A stretch of DNA of 64,000 nt from Embiotoca jacksoni. Taxonomy: Eukaryota; Chordata; Actinopteri; Embiotocidae. The stretch lies in NCBI GenBank assembly GCA_022577435.1, contig JAKOON010000028.1:3276501-3340500 (forward strand). Direction: 5' to 3'. The position numbers and the translations under genes are program-made. The notes below the pieces were generated by a model that did no database searches, was not told where the DNA came from, and saw only the letters and a list, made by a program, of their open reading frames with translations. Positions 32,881 to 47,000 of the stretch are shown piece by piece. The stretch's first letter is position 1, and every line of letters begins with the position of its first letter.

Positions 32881-33458
32881 ATCCAGCCCAGCCGCTGAGT
32901 AGCCATTTTGGTCCCACCTAAAACAGACAGACCCGCTTCACTTTGGGCCGCCGGAGATGGAAGAAACCGAGCCGACGGCGAGTATTTCAGCCACCCAAAC
33001 CTTCTGAATCCCTTCGAGAAATACCCACGGCATGGCTTGTTACTAAACAGAGTTGTTTTGTGGGGAAGAAAAAGCCTGCGGTGATTTTTGGAAGTGGAGA
33101 CCGACAGCGCCTTAAACGTTAGTTTAGTTAGCTTCACGGACTCAAACCCGAACGGACAGACGGACACTGATTTTTTTTTTTTTAGCCCAGGCCAGAAACG
33201 GTGTGTACGCACCATGTAAATATTGAAAACAGGATTATTATGCTCTTTGGTGAGGCTTTTTTTTCCGGTCCCCAACAGTTCAGGTGCTCGGCTCTAACAC
33301 GTCCGGTCTGGTTTGAAAATTGTCACGATCCATGCTGAGGCTGTTTCCCCGGAGAGAGCTGCAAAGCAGAGCAATAATCTCATTTTTTCGGCTGCCGGAC
33401 TGAATACGGTGAATTTTGGACGTCAGACGGTGACTGGTAAAAGAAGGACGAATAAAAG
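32880..33458 (+). promoter_or_regulatory. mark3 promoter / 5' UTR
   Basis: GC and CpG content increase just before the mark3 start codon. No TATA box is obvious. A short upstream ORF (ATG at 32957 in strong context, G at -3 and +4, 16 codons, stop at 33005-33007) would be in the leader if transcription starts upstream of it. Confidence 0.45.
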
Positions 33459-36400
33459 ATGTCAACAAAAACTCCTCTACCCACGGTCAACGAGAAGGTG
33501 ACGGAAAGTGTAAGTATTAAGGGTTGCTTATGGTCTTATTTTTGTTATATTCGTTGCTGTAAAATATCATTGGATTACGTCTAGAAGAAGACGAATTTAT
33601 TCCTGTTTAGTAGCATCTGTTATACTGGATAATGGCTAATTGTTTCACACTTTATTAGTGAATCGTAGTCAAAGCAGATCATCTCAAAACGTCAAACACG
33701 CCCTGTCATTTTATCATTGTTAATGTTGGGATTTATTTACAAATAAATTTACAGTTTTGTTGGCAAGAGCTAAGTTTTGATTTGATTGTCAGTAATTAGG
33801 ATGTACTCTGGATATTTAGGCCCAACCAAGAACAAAACTACAGTACTTTGCCTTCTGGTTCTGGCAGGCAACAGTAGTTTCTGCTCCGGCTGCCTATTGG
33901 CTCTCCCAGCTGTCACTCAAAGGCTTTAACCGTTCAGCTTCCATATATGGGTCCCGCCCCCTCGTGACCAACAGATTCTCCCGTGTGAAAGAACGTTGTC
34001 AAGGTAGTTTACAGTGAGGGCTTCCGGTCAGGATTTTCAAAATTAAAGTAATATTAACGGTCATTACTCGTATTTTCATCAGTTAAACTCCAAAATGAGC
34101 AAGATGTCGTGGTGGAATTGATACATTTATCCAACCACACTTACCATCCTCCCCTTTAAAATATATATATATATAAATGTATTTATATTGATACATTTCC
34201 AAGAACTCCGGCAATAATTTTCATAATAAATTTATCTGTCAATGCTTTTTTTTCAAAAGTTAATTATTTTATGTATAGACTGTCAAAAAAAAACCTAAAG
34301 TAAATTCTGATCACAGTTTCAAAGAGCCCAAAATGCTGCCTTAAGATTTATCGTTTTCTCCAATCAACTGAGTTCAAAATCCAAATTCACAAAAACGGAG
34401 ATTAAACTGCACCTATCATTCGTGCAAAGATTAACATCAGTTATACCTATCCGATATATAGATATAAAATCGGACAAAACCTTCTTTTGATAGATGATTT
34501 AAATTATTAATTGGTCATAAGTGTTAGTCATATTATCCACCAAGTATTGACTCCTGTGCAAAAGAAAAATTCAATTTTAAGATACTAAAATGTACTTTTC
34601 CTAGATGTGTTATCGGTTATTTGTATAGCTGTTTCACAAATTCTTTTTTTGCTGCCATCTATATTTACCAAACTTTTGACGTGTGATTTTCACACTCCCA
34701 TTTGTCTTGCTTTATCGTTGTCATACATTCCTTCTCTGCCTGTATCCCGCCTGTCTAACTACAAACACATAATGTCTACATGTGATATCATCAGAATTGC
34801 ATGACTCATCAGGGCAGCAGCAGAAAGTCAGGTGGAGAGGCACTGCACAACCAGAACACTGAGCGGGATAAGATGTGGGGCAATTTTATTGATCCCACGT
34901 GGGAAATTAGGCCACTTTAGTAGCTATATAAAGATCCTGCAGGCACAGAAAGACACAAGGGCAAATATGAAAACAAAAGTCGTATTAAAAATGAGTGCTG
35001 CAATGATAAGTTGATTTAACATGGGCAACTAGTTTGGCAATTGTTCATTTAGGTCATTTTAATTGCTGATAATTTGGTTGAAATTAAACTAAATTGAATA
35101 TGTTTAGATTTTGGCCAAACGAAACAAGACAAGACATTTGCTTTCTCCTTGTTCTCTACGGTGTTGTGATGGACATTTTGTAGTGTTTTTTTTTTAATTT
35201 TTTTTAAATGACCTGGAATCAGTTCAAGATAATAAGCCACAGACTAACTGGTTGGACTCCTCGACACCAAGAAAGTAACTGGACTGAAAGCGTTTATTTT
35301 GAAAGGATAAGGTCTGGCTTCCGGTTTGGACGTGCCGGTCTGTAGCCAGCTTGACTGGGATCAGCACGGTCCCCCCTCCTGCTGTCTGCCTATCTGTCTC
35401 TGTGTGGTTATCGGGGCTCTGAGTTGGGAAAATCTGGTGTTGTGGGAGTCTCTATGGGCATCATCAGCAGGGCAGTGTTTTCCTGCTGAAACATGACGGG
35501 CTCCCAGGCAGCCAGGAGACACCGCAGCCTTGTGAGTAACCACTGAAAAGGAAAGAATCAAATTAAACGGGTGGATTTTTAAAAACAATTCTTACAGGAA
35601 GTTTTTCAGCTGGAAAAATGGAAATGGTGGTAATAAATGTAGCTGTTTCCATGGGCTGTGATTTTAGAAAATTGTATAATGTTCCCACAGGCTTTCCTTT
35701 CATAGCTGGCTGTGGTATTAAACAGTGACCTTATCCTAGTTGATGATATTTTTATCTTCACTGCTATCACTGTAGAAGTCCTAAAATACTTCTGTAGTGA
35801 CTTAAAGTGTGTCTGTGCTACTTGGTCGAGAGTTAAAGTGACCTTATTGAAGTTTATGGCGCTTTAAAACTATTTATAAATATTCTTACTTGCGATTCTC
35901 TAATGTTCGGCAGTGTTAATTACGTTTATTGTGACCTTGCCCTACCTTGAAAGTGTAATATCTGCGTATCCTATAGAAGTAATTACGCCACAACTGCAGG
36001 TCTTTTATTTATTTTTTTGTTAATTGAATTTCTGCTCTGTGGAGTGAAAACTTAAAAGTAGAGACAATGTTGTTTGCTTTTTGTGTTTGACCTCCATGTA
36101 AAATTCAAGGGTTGCATGAAAGTCCATGCCCTGCTTGTTAATTTCCCCCCTTCATCAGTGGGTCTTTCATTGTCTGTAGGATGAATGGGGTCAGTTGGGG
36201 AGGGGAGGGAAGGGGAGGACTAGAGCCAGGGCGGGGCAGAGGGCGCCGCCACCGTTAATGAGGCATCGGTTGGTCAGTCGATACAGAGGCTGCACCGAGT
36301 ATTTGTCAGATAATTATTTTTTTTACTTTACTAGTTGTTGGGACACAGAGGGGTGCCTTTGGGCACAGACCCCCCCTGAAAAAAAAAATTACAAAAAAAA

Positions 36401-39400
36401 AAAAATCAATCAGTGCATCAGTGGTGTTGTCAAAGGTGTGTGCCATAAAATCCCAACACCACTGAGCGGTTCATCTTTGATTGCACTATAAAGATACAAT
36501 GCAGATTTTATTGGGTTTCTGCATGTTTGCTGCAGTCCTGAAGTGTCCTGAGCAGTCCCTGTTCTCCATTTCACATCAAATTAGGTTCCTTTTTTTTTTC
36601 TAGTTTGAAACACCACAGGACAGACGGCTACTGTGATTGTGTCAGACTACGTGTGCTCGTAGAGTTGTTATGCAGTTTTTATGATGATGGATAACCAGCA
36701 AACAGGATTTTCCACAAGTAATGAGAGCAGTATATGACTGCTGTTTAACTTTCAGAAATCTTTGTCTGACCCATTTGTTAGTTTGTTGTGCTCTGCTCTA
36801 CATCCTGCTTCCAGAAAGACATCATTCCCATTGCTGATTTTTTTTATTTTTTTTTTTATTTTGCAAGTTTGTATGTCGAAAACCTTTTCAAGCATCGAGG
36901 CAACTCGAAACGGGGCAAGAAAATGAGGAAGACATCAGGCAAAAATCTAAAGAAACAAACTGTCGACAACACCAGTACAGATTCCTGCCCTTCGACATGG
37001 TCACATTTTTTCAGTTACATTGTCAGTGACGTGCAGAGGAATGTGACCTTCATTAAAAAGTGCAGGCAAGTCTTTCCAGAGCTTTCTGGGAAGGAAAAAT
37101 AGAAACAACTTTTAATCTACGATCAGCTGAGTGTGCAGCCACAAGTTTTAATTCATCCGTTTGGCTTTATACAGGATTTCAGATCAAACGAATGTTAACT
37201 TGACGTTTTAACTTTGAGCTGACATATTTCGTCAGAGACTTATTTGACACGTTGTACGTGTTTAACACTTTTCTATTTTCACAGCCTCTACAAACCTCCC
37301 TTCCTGTGCTTTCCATACTTACTTCTGTGGTTCAGCCGGTAGTTTGGTCGAAAATGGTGTCATGTGACTGTTGGTCTCAGCCGAGTCATTAAAGGCTTCC
37401 CAGTTGCGCTTTATTATTTTCTTAACAGAGTCTGGATCGTGCAAACACTTAATTTTTTGTGTAGATGAATCCGTTTTTTTTTTTTTTTTTTTTTTTTTTT
37501 TGTGAAATGTGTAGAATAAATCGATTTTAAGCTTGGATTTGGTTGTTTTTCCTGACAGTGACGTGTGCACATGATTACTTAAAGGACTATCAGAAATGTG
37601 AAACTCCAACAATCATTTATATTTTTTACAGTTTCTGGCTGATAAATGGCGTCATTTTTAAAACCCGCCGGTGGGTTTTAGGGGATCTGAGGGTTAATCA
37701 TCAAATCTCTTGTAGATACCAGAATTATCAGTGACATGTAATTGAAAATTAGAAAGGGGGTCAAACATTGCCTTCAGTTAATGTAATATCTTCCTCCTTG
37801 GTTTTGAGGCTCTCATGTTTTGCGGTTGAAACGGGGAAAGTGCCTGGAAAGCACAGATTTCAGCAGCCGGTGGAAGAAAAGCTTACTTTCTTTGTCTGGA
37901 TGCAGAACTAAAAATATCAGTAGTGTTTTTTTTCCTGCAGAGCCTAAGTGGATGTGCCACATGAGTCACCACTGATGCCCGCAGACGGTGAGAGCGATTG
38001 GACAACCTGCACTCGTCTTTAACGTAACGTGTCCTTCCCACAGCACACGTCTCACAGTAACGGGCGTCAGGAGATCAGCACGCGCTCGGCCCGGACCGGC
38101 GTGCGATCCCGCAGCTCCGATGAGCAGCCCCACGTCGGCAACTACCGGCTGCTCAAAACCATCGGCAAGGGCAACTTCGCCAAGGTCAAACTGGCCCGAC
38201 ACATGCTCACCGGCAGAGAGGTGAGACGCACGGTGACACTGAAACACCCGAATCCGGTTCACGTTTGTTTCCCATCGTGGTTGCGTGCTGGTAGACACGT
38301 GACCGAAGCCCAAACAACAGCCCTGGAAATGTGTTCGAGAACGTCTCTGGTTCTGAATTAATAGAAACAAAGTAGGTAAAAAAAAAAGAAAGTTTTTTTA
38401 TTAACTACTTTAAGATGGAAATCTTTAAAATTCCACCCTTTTTAAATTCAATATGAAACAGAACAAGGTCGGCACACACTCACTAAAACACAAACTATCG
38501 TTGTTTGCTGAAGTTTCAGATGACAGGAATGTGCCTTTCTCTGTAGTGAATACAAATGAAGTCCCCTTGAATAATGAAATGAAAATATAATAAGATTATT
38601 TTAATGATATTACATGTTGCAAGTTGAAAACATACTTAATCTTGTCCCTAAAACATGTTTTGTGTGCCTTGATGATGCATGACAATAATATTCTGCTTTT
38701 CAATTTCATGCTTAAAGGTTTACGAGATTTTTACGATTCAATCTACGTCTTCATTAAGCTTTTCTTATTATTAAAAGACAAAACCCCACTGCAGGCGTTT
38801 CAGCTAGTTTGTGTTTCCCATGTCAACATTAAAACAACCAACCAGCCTCACCTTTTTCATGCCGTTAAGATTTCTTTATTCGGTGCAGCACCTCCAAAAA
38901 AGTTGTCTTGGATGTGCTTCAGCTCTTCGTCTAAACGAACAAGCCGGCCTCTTAAGACCAGCGACGAAGAGACGGTTCACCGTTTCAGTCTACGTAGTGG
39001 CTTCTCTGACCTTTTGGACTTCTAGCTCATCGCAAAATGAATTCATGGAGAACATTTTGAGTTTTCGCTTCGCCACGTAACAAACCTGAAGTCAAGCAGC
39101 TTTTAAATTTCCAGAGTATGAAGTGGGAAAAGCTTTGTTGTTGTTGTGTTTCTTCTTTTTCCTCTTCACGACCTCTCTGACCCAAATGTGCCTGCAGCAC
39201 GGAGTCTCACAGACCATCACACTGTTGAATGCTGCCATTGAATGCCAGATGAGATTTGTAATCTTGTTTACCTGTTCTTTGATTAGATCGTCTCTGATTT
39301 TAAATCAATACTTCTTTTTTTTTTTCTTTTTTTTACCATTTTGTTGTGCCTGGACAATTTTAACTCTCTAAAAGCTTCTTTTGTTGAATTTATTTGTAGA

Positions 39401-42400
39401 AAAATATGTTTGCGTTTCTCATAGTAAGATATCGAGGAAAGTATTATTTTAGTATCTGCAGCAAAACTGGGTTATACCTGGAAAATTTCAAACAAAGCGC
39501 CGGTCCTCCCGGCCGTATACTCCGACAGCGCTCTGAATCTAGTTGGCACTAATGGATGTTTTCAGGGCAAGTCGTTGCTGCTGAGAATTTGATTTGTTCA
39601 TAATTGATGAACAGAAAGAGCGAGCTTCTTCCTCACACAGCCTGCGACATTTAGGGAAACTATGCTGCTCTTTTCCCCTCCAGATTCTGTTGTTAATTAT
39701 TCGGCAGTTGCATTTTCCCATATTTTTCTGTCAAAGAGGACGTTGAAACTGTCTCATTGCTCTTTCAGATTGGCTCTAAAGTCATCAAATGGTGGTTTAT
39801 CTAACGTGTTCCCATTTGAAAAACACATTCAGTGCCACTTTTCTTTCCTCAGCTGTTGTCTTTTTTTCTTTTTTTTCTTTCGGTGCAATATTTCACTTCC
39901 TCTTCTTCACACCTCTCCTCGGCCGTTATGTCCCATTTACCGCAGTTTCAATTCTGTTTTTTTTCTCTCCACAGGTGGCAATTAAGATAATAGACAAGAC
40001 GCAGTTGAACCCAAACAGCCTTCAGAAGGTAATTTGCCCTCCTCTTCTCTCCCTCTCCTGTTATATGCTCTCACTGTGGCAGAATTCATTTACTAATTCA
40101 TGAAGCACAACAGATTGAGTATTAATTGTGTAAATGGGAAGCAGGGCATGCTGGGACAGAGCTTGTTTTCTCCACATTGGCTCAGTATGAGGCTTTTTGC
40201 AGTGGAGACGATGCAGCTTAATGCTGACTGTTCCACTTTGATTTTGCATGAAGACTTTTTAACCTGAGGTGATTGTATCTATGTTGGCGGCGGGTTTAAG
40301 TAAAAGTAGTTTAAGTTTTTCAAAAGGTTATAAGCTTTTCTAAGATTTAGATTTGTCCCAATTGAATGCCTCTTTGCTGAAAACAGGGTTTTTTTTTTTT
40401 TTTTTTTTTAAAGATGCTAGCCTCCCGAAAGAAACTAAATGTCATTTTCTTGACAGTTTTGTTTTCTTCGTTAAATCAACCAAATCAGGAAGCGGGTTTT
40501 CTTTTAAAATGTAAATTTCTTTCGTTTGAGATTGAATGCTCCTTTTGCCGGTCTGTGAATAGCAGTTTCACGTTACACTTTGAAGTCAGTGAGTTCATAT
40601 TGAGCTGCTCATAACCCTGTTTCACTTCTTCCTTTTTCTTTTCTTTTCTTTTTTTTTTTTTTTGTGTGTGTGTACACTCATTAGCAAGGGAGATGTGTGT
40701 GCTTGGTTGTTTTGATCTGTGACGCTGTGCGTTTTGGCTCCGTCTCTTGGCCTGGAAGTGGTTTCGGGGAAGTCAGTGATATCGACTCGGCTGCTACAGC
40801 TCCGGAGGCTTTAAAAAAAAAAAAAAAGAAAGAAAAAAAAAAGTTGATCAGACAAATAAGAGGGGACGAAGCAGAGCTGATGACAGCGATGATGTCGGGT
40901 GTTGATGCTCAGCTAGCCCCCGCTGCCCAGCTTCTCTCTCTCTCCCTCGTCCCTCTCAGCGGTCGGCCAGTGGTTTTCCATCAGTTTTTCCAAAGCTCCA
41001 TTGATTCTGGCCTTTGTATCTCTGAGGCCCGGGCCCTTTGGCGTTGGCTGTGACACTACGGTGACAGAAAAACACTGAGTCATGACAGCGTTGTTCACAG
41101 AAACACAAAGCGTGAGGATTTTGTTGGCAATCCTTGTTTTTATTAGGTTACTGCTTTGTCACAATCAAGAAAAAAGAAAAAAACTCTCCTTTTAGGTGTT
41201 TGTCAGGTTATTTTTTTCCTGCTGTGCCACGAGAGATTTAGAGTTCCTTTAATGTTTATTTTAAGGAACTGGAAAGTGCTGTAAAAAAAATAAAGAAAAG
41301 AAACCACATTTAAATACTTTTTAGTACTTTGTCATGATTGACGTTAAATGTTCCCATTCCTGTCACACGTTTCTATTTATAGACTAACTCGTGTGTTGTT
41401 GTTTTTTTTTCTTTTCCTTTTTTGGTTGATGCGTTTAGAGATTCAGAGTTGAAGGAAATCCTGACATGGATTAGACGAGCGGCTCAATTATGAAGCCAGA
41501 CCCTAATCCTGCAGGGCTCATATCTGCCTGGGTTACTTGTGTTAAAGGAGTAATTCAAGTTTCTGGGAAATTCACTTAACCAAAGGTTAGATGAGAAAAT
41601 CCTGACGAGCTCAGCATGAAGACTGAGGACGAGGGAAACTGCTAAAGATTTAAAAACCTCAAAAGGGAGCCGATGGGTTTGGAGCCGAGAGCCACAGACA
41701 GCCTTGAGGATGGTGGATTATTCTGAAAACCTGAACACTGTTGGTTTTGGTCTATTCATGTGATTGTTGACCATGAGGAAAAAAAAAACAAGAAAACCTC
41801 ATTTACGACATTTACACATCTGACTAAATGTACTCGGGTAACTCCACATTTGCGTATCGCGGCTTGTGTTCAGGTTCTGATGGCTTTTAAAGGACCGAAT
41901 CTTGTGTGTTCTTCTCTACTTGCTGCTTACCTTTTGAGCTGGTGCGGCTGAAACGGCATCAGAGCCAGCACCGCTGTGTCCTGACCTCTTATGTAACAGG
42001 AAGAATTGGCGAGAGGCTGATAGCGGGGGATATCGTCTCTGAAGCCTGAATGTTTATTTTCGGCCTCTGTTCTTAATAGTTTGGCGGAGCCGCGTCGACG
42101 TTCACATCTGTCACCGGGCTCCTGGCAAACATGCTTCCGGCTCGCGTTCTCTTCGTTTCTCTCTCTCGTCCCGATTCAACCTGCTGAGACGGTCTCGTGG
42201 TCGTGCCGGTCAAAGGTCGTGGAGGGAGTGCGACACGTCGGAAGTCTTGATTAAATGTCAACACAGGCGGCCAAAATCTGGACGACCTCCACTCCCAGTG
42301 CTGAGCTGTTTTTTCATGAAGTGGTTGTAGAGCTTGTTATTAACGCCCTAAACATTATTTATAACAACTTTTCTCGACCTGCAGGAACGAACTGTGCAGT

Positions 42401-43993
42401 TTATCATCAAAATCTTTTAAAAAGTATGTTTGCCTTCAGCATATCTTCATTTCTTTTATTAAATAACTGTGAAAGAATGGGATTAATATCTACTGTGCAA
42501 CTAACAATTATTTCTTGAGTTGATAAATCATCAGAAAATTGGTAAATTAACTTTCTTTGCCCAACAAATAGTCAAAAAAACAAAGTAAAGCATAAATGTA
42601 GTCTTAAAAAAGCTGCCACTAGCTTGTTGGATAAGATGAAGAATTTTCTGCTGTATATTGCTTATTTAACAAAACCTTAAACCTACTGTATTGTTTTAGG
42701 TTTTCAAGCCGCTAAAATTGTCAAAGTAAAAATGTCAGAAAGCCATTTCTTTATAGACTTTTTAATAGAGTCACATATAAAACCTGAAATAACCTCTGAG
42801 CTTTTCCTGGGAACAAATAACTGCCCTCAGAAGCTCGAGTTCACCACAATGTACCAAAGGAAAACTGCTGTCCGAATAGATTCTCACGTTCATGCGGGAT
42901 CCGTCGCTGCAAAAAGTGTACAGACATCCGCCGTTCTTAGCTGATGTTGCAGGGGCTGTAATCTGATTAGTTGTGACTCATAAAGTCTCTAACTTGGTGG
43001 GATGAAAGTTTACCCACAAAAAAAAAAAAACCACAGCAAGTGATCTAATGTTGAGCCCACGGGGTTTCGTTTACAAGCCGCACATCACTTGTATTTGGCA
43101 GTGTTAACCCAAAGTTTTCCCACTATGATCGGGACTTGCGAAAGTCGACCGTAGGCGTTGATTTCACTCTTCGAACTGTGTGTCATTTGGCGATCGATCA
43201 CAAGACGGATTGCGTAATCGCGACAGCTGTGCATGTTTACGGCGGCATGACCGGATCACCAGCAGGTTCGACCTAATGCTTGTATTATGCGGTGACTCAC
43301 CGCCGTCTCTCGCGTGTTTTTCCACTAATTCTGTTTACTGCATAACATACCTGACAAAGTATTCCCATATTCTTGTTGGCGTGTTGTTTCCCAACCCGCC
43401 CAGGTGTCTGAAGGCTCGTGATCTGCTATGTAGGACAGTACAGACTGCGCCAAAAACTGTACAAAGTCGCACGGTTAGGAAAAATAAATTGGTACATGTC
43501 TGCCGCTGACAAATGAGAGAAGAGATATGCGCCGAGTCGCTGCTTCTTGCCAGCAACCAGGAAAGATAAAGTTCCTCTCCGAGCTGCAGCGACGAGGTTT
43601 CCACTGTCACGCAGGAAACCAGCTCAGATTTATTCCTCTGTACTTTCTGAGAGCTCAGGAGAGTATTTTCAGTATAATGATGGGCAGAGCGCGATCACAG
43701 GCAGCGAGTAATGACAGTGAGGAGACCTCAAGCTCACTCCAGGGCTCCTCTCCTCCTCCTCCTCCTCTTCTTCCTCCTCCTCCTCCTCCTCGTCAGCAGC
43801 CAGACTCGCTCTGGCTCAGTTTGTTAGCACGGTTTCCAAAGCAGTCGACTCCCGAATGCCTCGCTGACTGGAGTTCGTAATTAACCCCTCAGCTGTCTCT
43901 GAACCAGGAATGGAACGAGATGTCGTGTCTGTGTACCTCCCACAGCTGGAGTTCACTACGATCTGGGTGTTTAAATTACTGTTTTGAAGTCAT

Positions 43994-44025
<32 letters not shown>

Positions 44026-47000
44026 GCCATCTTAAAAAGCTTCAAACTGATGCACCTACTTCATATTTTTTTTTTTTTTAATTTTTAACAAACTACTGAC
44101 ATAAAACACCTGCATCACAGTCAGCTCAGAGGATGTAACACGAGAAAAAACAGACTTGGTTGCCGGGGCAGCGGGGTCAGTATGACACATGAAAGCCAAC
44201 AAACACCTCACATTGTCGTGTGTGTGTGTGTGTTCAGGCAGCTCGGCGTACAGAACCGTTCTGGATCTGACACCAGCAGGCGAGGGTTCGGTACCAGAAC
44301 CCTTTCATCACAATCAGACCCGGTGGATCTGCGGGTTCCAAACTGTCAGTGAACGTTTGTTGTCTGTTGCTCAGACTCTCCTCGCTTTACTGAAATTGTT
44401 TATTTCCCTCCCTGCTGAGATAAATTAGACCGAACGAGCAACCATTTTCTATCTTACCAAGATGTCCAAGATGCTGCTGACATTTTTTTTTTTTTTTTTT
44501 CCCCTGATCAGTTGATCAACAGAAAAAAAAAACAGAATTTGGCAGTTTTAATAATTCATTTATACTTTGAGTAACTGAACATGTTCAGCAAGAGTATTTG
44601 ATACTTTGGATGTTTTGACCTAAATTTGAGCTCAGCTAAGTGTGCTATTGATTATTCAAATAATTAATACATTTATTGATCTTCATATAGCGTATATTAT
44701 TCCCAAAAAGCAGCTGGGTATCAGCAGGATAAATGAGCAAAAAGCCCCAAATAAACAAGGTTTTATTGTGTTGGCATCGTCTGTCAGCTGTGATCTGTCA
44801 GTTTTGTCTATGAGGTCCCTATTTTGGGCATTTTATGCATTATAATTTTTTTTGACTTGCAGTAAAATAATCCTCTAAATACATGAATTGATGAAGACAA
44901 TACAGAACAGTTGGGTAGCCGATGGATGGATGTGGTAAATGCAGGCATTTCCGAGTCTTTGTGTTTCCATACTTCACGGTCCTACGAGTTGTTCGTCAGT
45001 CGGCTAACCAGCACACTGCGCCTACTCCCACCCCATGAAAGATTGATAACTTTTTTTTTTTTTTTTTTTTTTTTTATGGAGGGAGGAAGAGAACGAGGTG
45101 TAGTTAACAGCGTATCAATAATAAATGTCGCCCAGCGCACTTTGCCTCTCGCGGCGGAGCGCTAAAAAGCATTTCTGTCCGTTAGAGATCTGCTGGTCTG
45201 GTCCCTCTGAATGCTGACGGGAGAAGCGAGCGTGTGTCAACCAAGTGTCTTCTTATTAGCGTGAAGTGAGGCGATGCGGCGCCGCATGTTTAACTGAACG
45301 AGCATCTGGTTCGAACCGCGGCGGTGTCGCTGGGATTCCTGTTGTCGTGACTAAATGGTCACATTTCCTTGACTAAATGTGTTGATGTTGGCGAGCGCAG
45401 GGACTCTGCGTTTGGGTTTGTGAACCCAACATCTCCCGTTATGAACCGTCTAAGAATAGGAGTGAGCTAAGAATAAGGACAGCCGTGTTGATGGGGGAAC
45501 TTCGCTACGCGTTCTCTCCTCAGGATATGCGAGCGGGACCGGAAAGATCTGACATCCAGGGAACCTTAAGGGTTTTAAATTTGACTTTAAAGGTCTTGAG
45601 GTTTTATTTGTGATTCATGAGAGGTCTGACATTTTGAGATGATGCCTTGACCTGAGAGAGACGTGGTTCCATGTTGATTTAACTTTTTTTTTAATTTATT
45701 TATTTATTTTTATTTATTTTTTTTATTCATATCCGGCATTGTAATTTAACCAAACCGTTCCCCAAAATGACCCAAATTAGTTTTGGTAGGGTTTTTATTA
45801 AGACGTGTGAATTGCTGAATTATTGATGCATGTTATGAATAGCAATTTAAATGTCTTAAAATGCTTTAAAACTGTTTTCCAAGAGTTGCCTTCGTAAAGC
45901 AGCCGATGTAGCATTCTGTACGCTGCATGTATGAGCTGAAAAATGCTGTAAATCCTGCTTTGTAAGTAACTGACGTGTCAGAGCGCCGCGCATACTCGCC
46001 TTGTATGGATTCCAGAGATCACAGACGATCACATGATGCAGCTCGTCGGGCCTCGAGTTGTGTGTTTGGATCAGTCGGCTTCCGATGAAGAACTACTGAC
46101 TGCTCGCTCAGCTACGCGTTTTAGGTGTGACGACAGCGAGAAGCAACAATAATCTGATTGGTTCAAATTAGCCAGTGACACACAGACGGTCCATCCAGTC
46201 ACCCGTCGAGTATTTTTTTTTTGGAAGAGATGGTTCTTTTCCAAACAGTTTTCAGGGACAATCGTAAGAAACCAGCTGTTGTGTGCCGCTGAATTAATTT
46301 AACTTGAAATAAGAATTTTCTTTTTTCTTTTTTTATTACTGATGTGGTTATTCAAGTCTTTCGGCTTATTTATGTGCTTTCCTGAAGTCCTTATTTGTTT
46401 GATGTGAGAAAACTTTTCCTATCAGCTGAAATGTCGAAGTTCAAACTTTTGAAATCTGCAGAGTGAATTATAAACGCCACGTTTCTCTCTTTATATTTTC
46501 AGCTCTTCAGAGAAGTTAGAATAATGAAGATCTTGAATCATCCCAATATAGGTAAGTGGATCTCGCACAAACTATTTCATCTGTTCACATGAATATTAAG
46601 AGTTTAATAGTTCAGGATCTGAGATAAATGTGAATTTCCACACGTCGGAATTGACGCGTTTGAAAATATTGGGCTAAAAGTGACGACTAGTACCGTTGAC
46701 ATGCCGAGCTCAACGTTAGAAAAATGATCGTTGAAGAAGAGAGGGAGCCCGCTGCTTAGAGCAGCAGCAAAGTTTGGCATCACCCAGTTGTCTGCAAGAG
46801 GAAATACCAACAAACACCAAACCGCTGCAGCAACAAGAAGCCAATATTACAAAAACCTCAGCTGTTGAGAGCTTGAACGTGAACTTGGTAGCAGAAAAGG
46901 CAGATTGCTGGTTTTGAGCTACTTATACTAATCATGATAATGATACTTTAAAAAGGCAGTTAACAAAACAGGAAAAGTACATGGGGAAAAAAAAGACAGG

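Noticed and set aside
43180..43880. Open frames of about 110 codons in mark3 intron 3, possible nested gene
   Set aside because: No codon-level or domain signal, no splice structure, and part of it is a CTC repeat giving polyproline.
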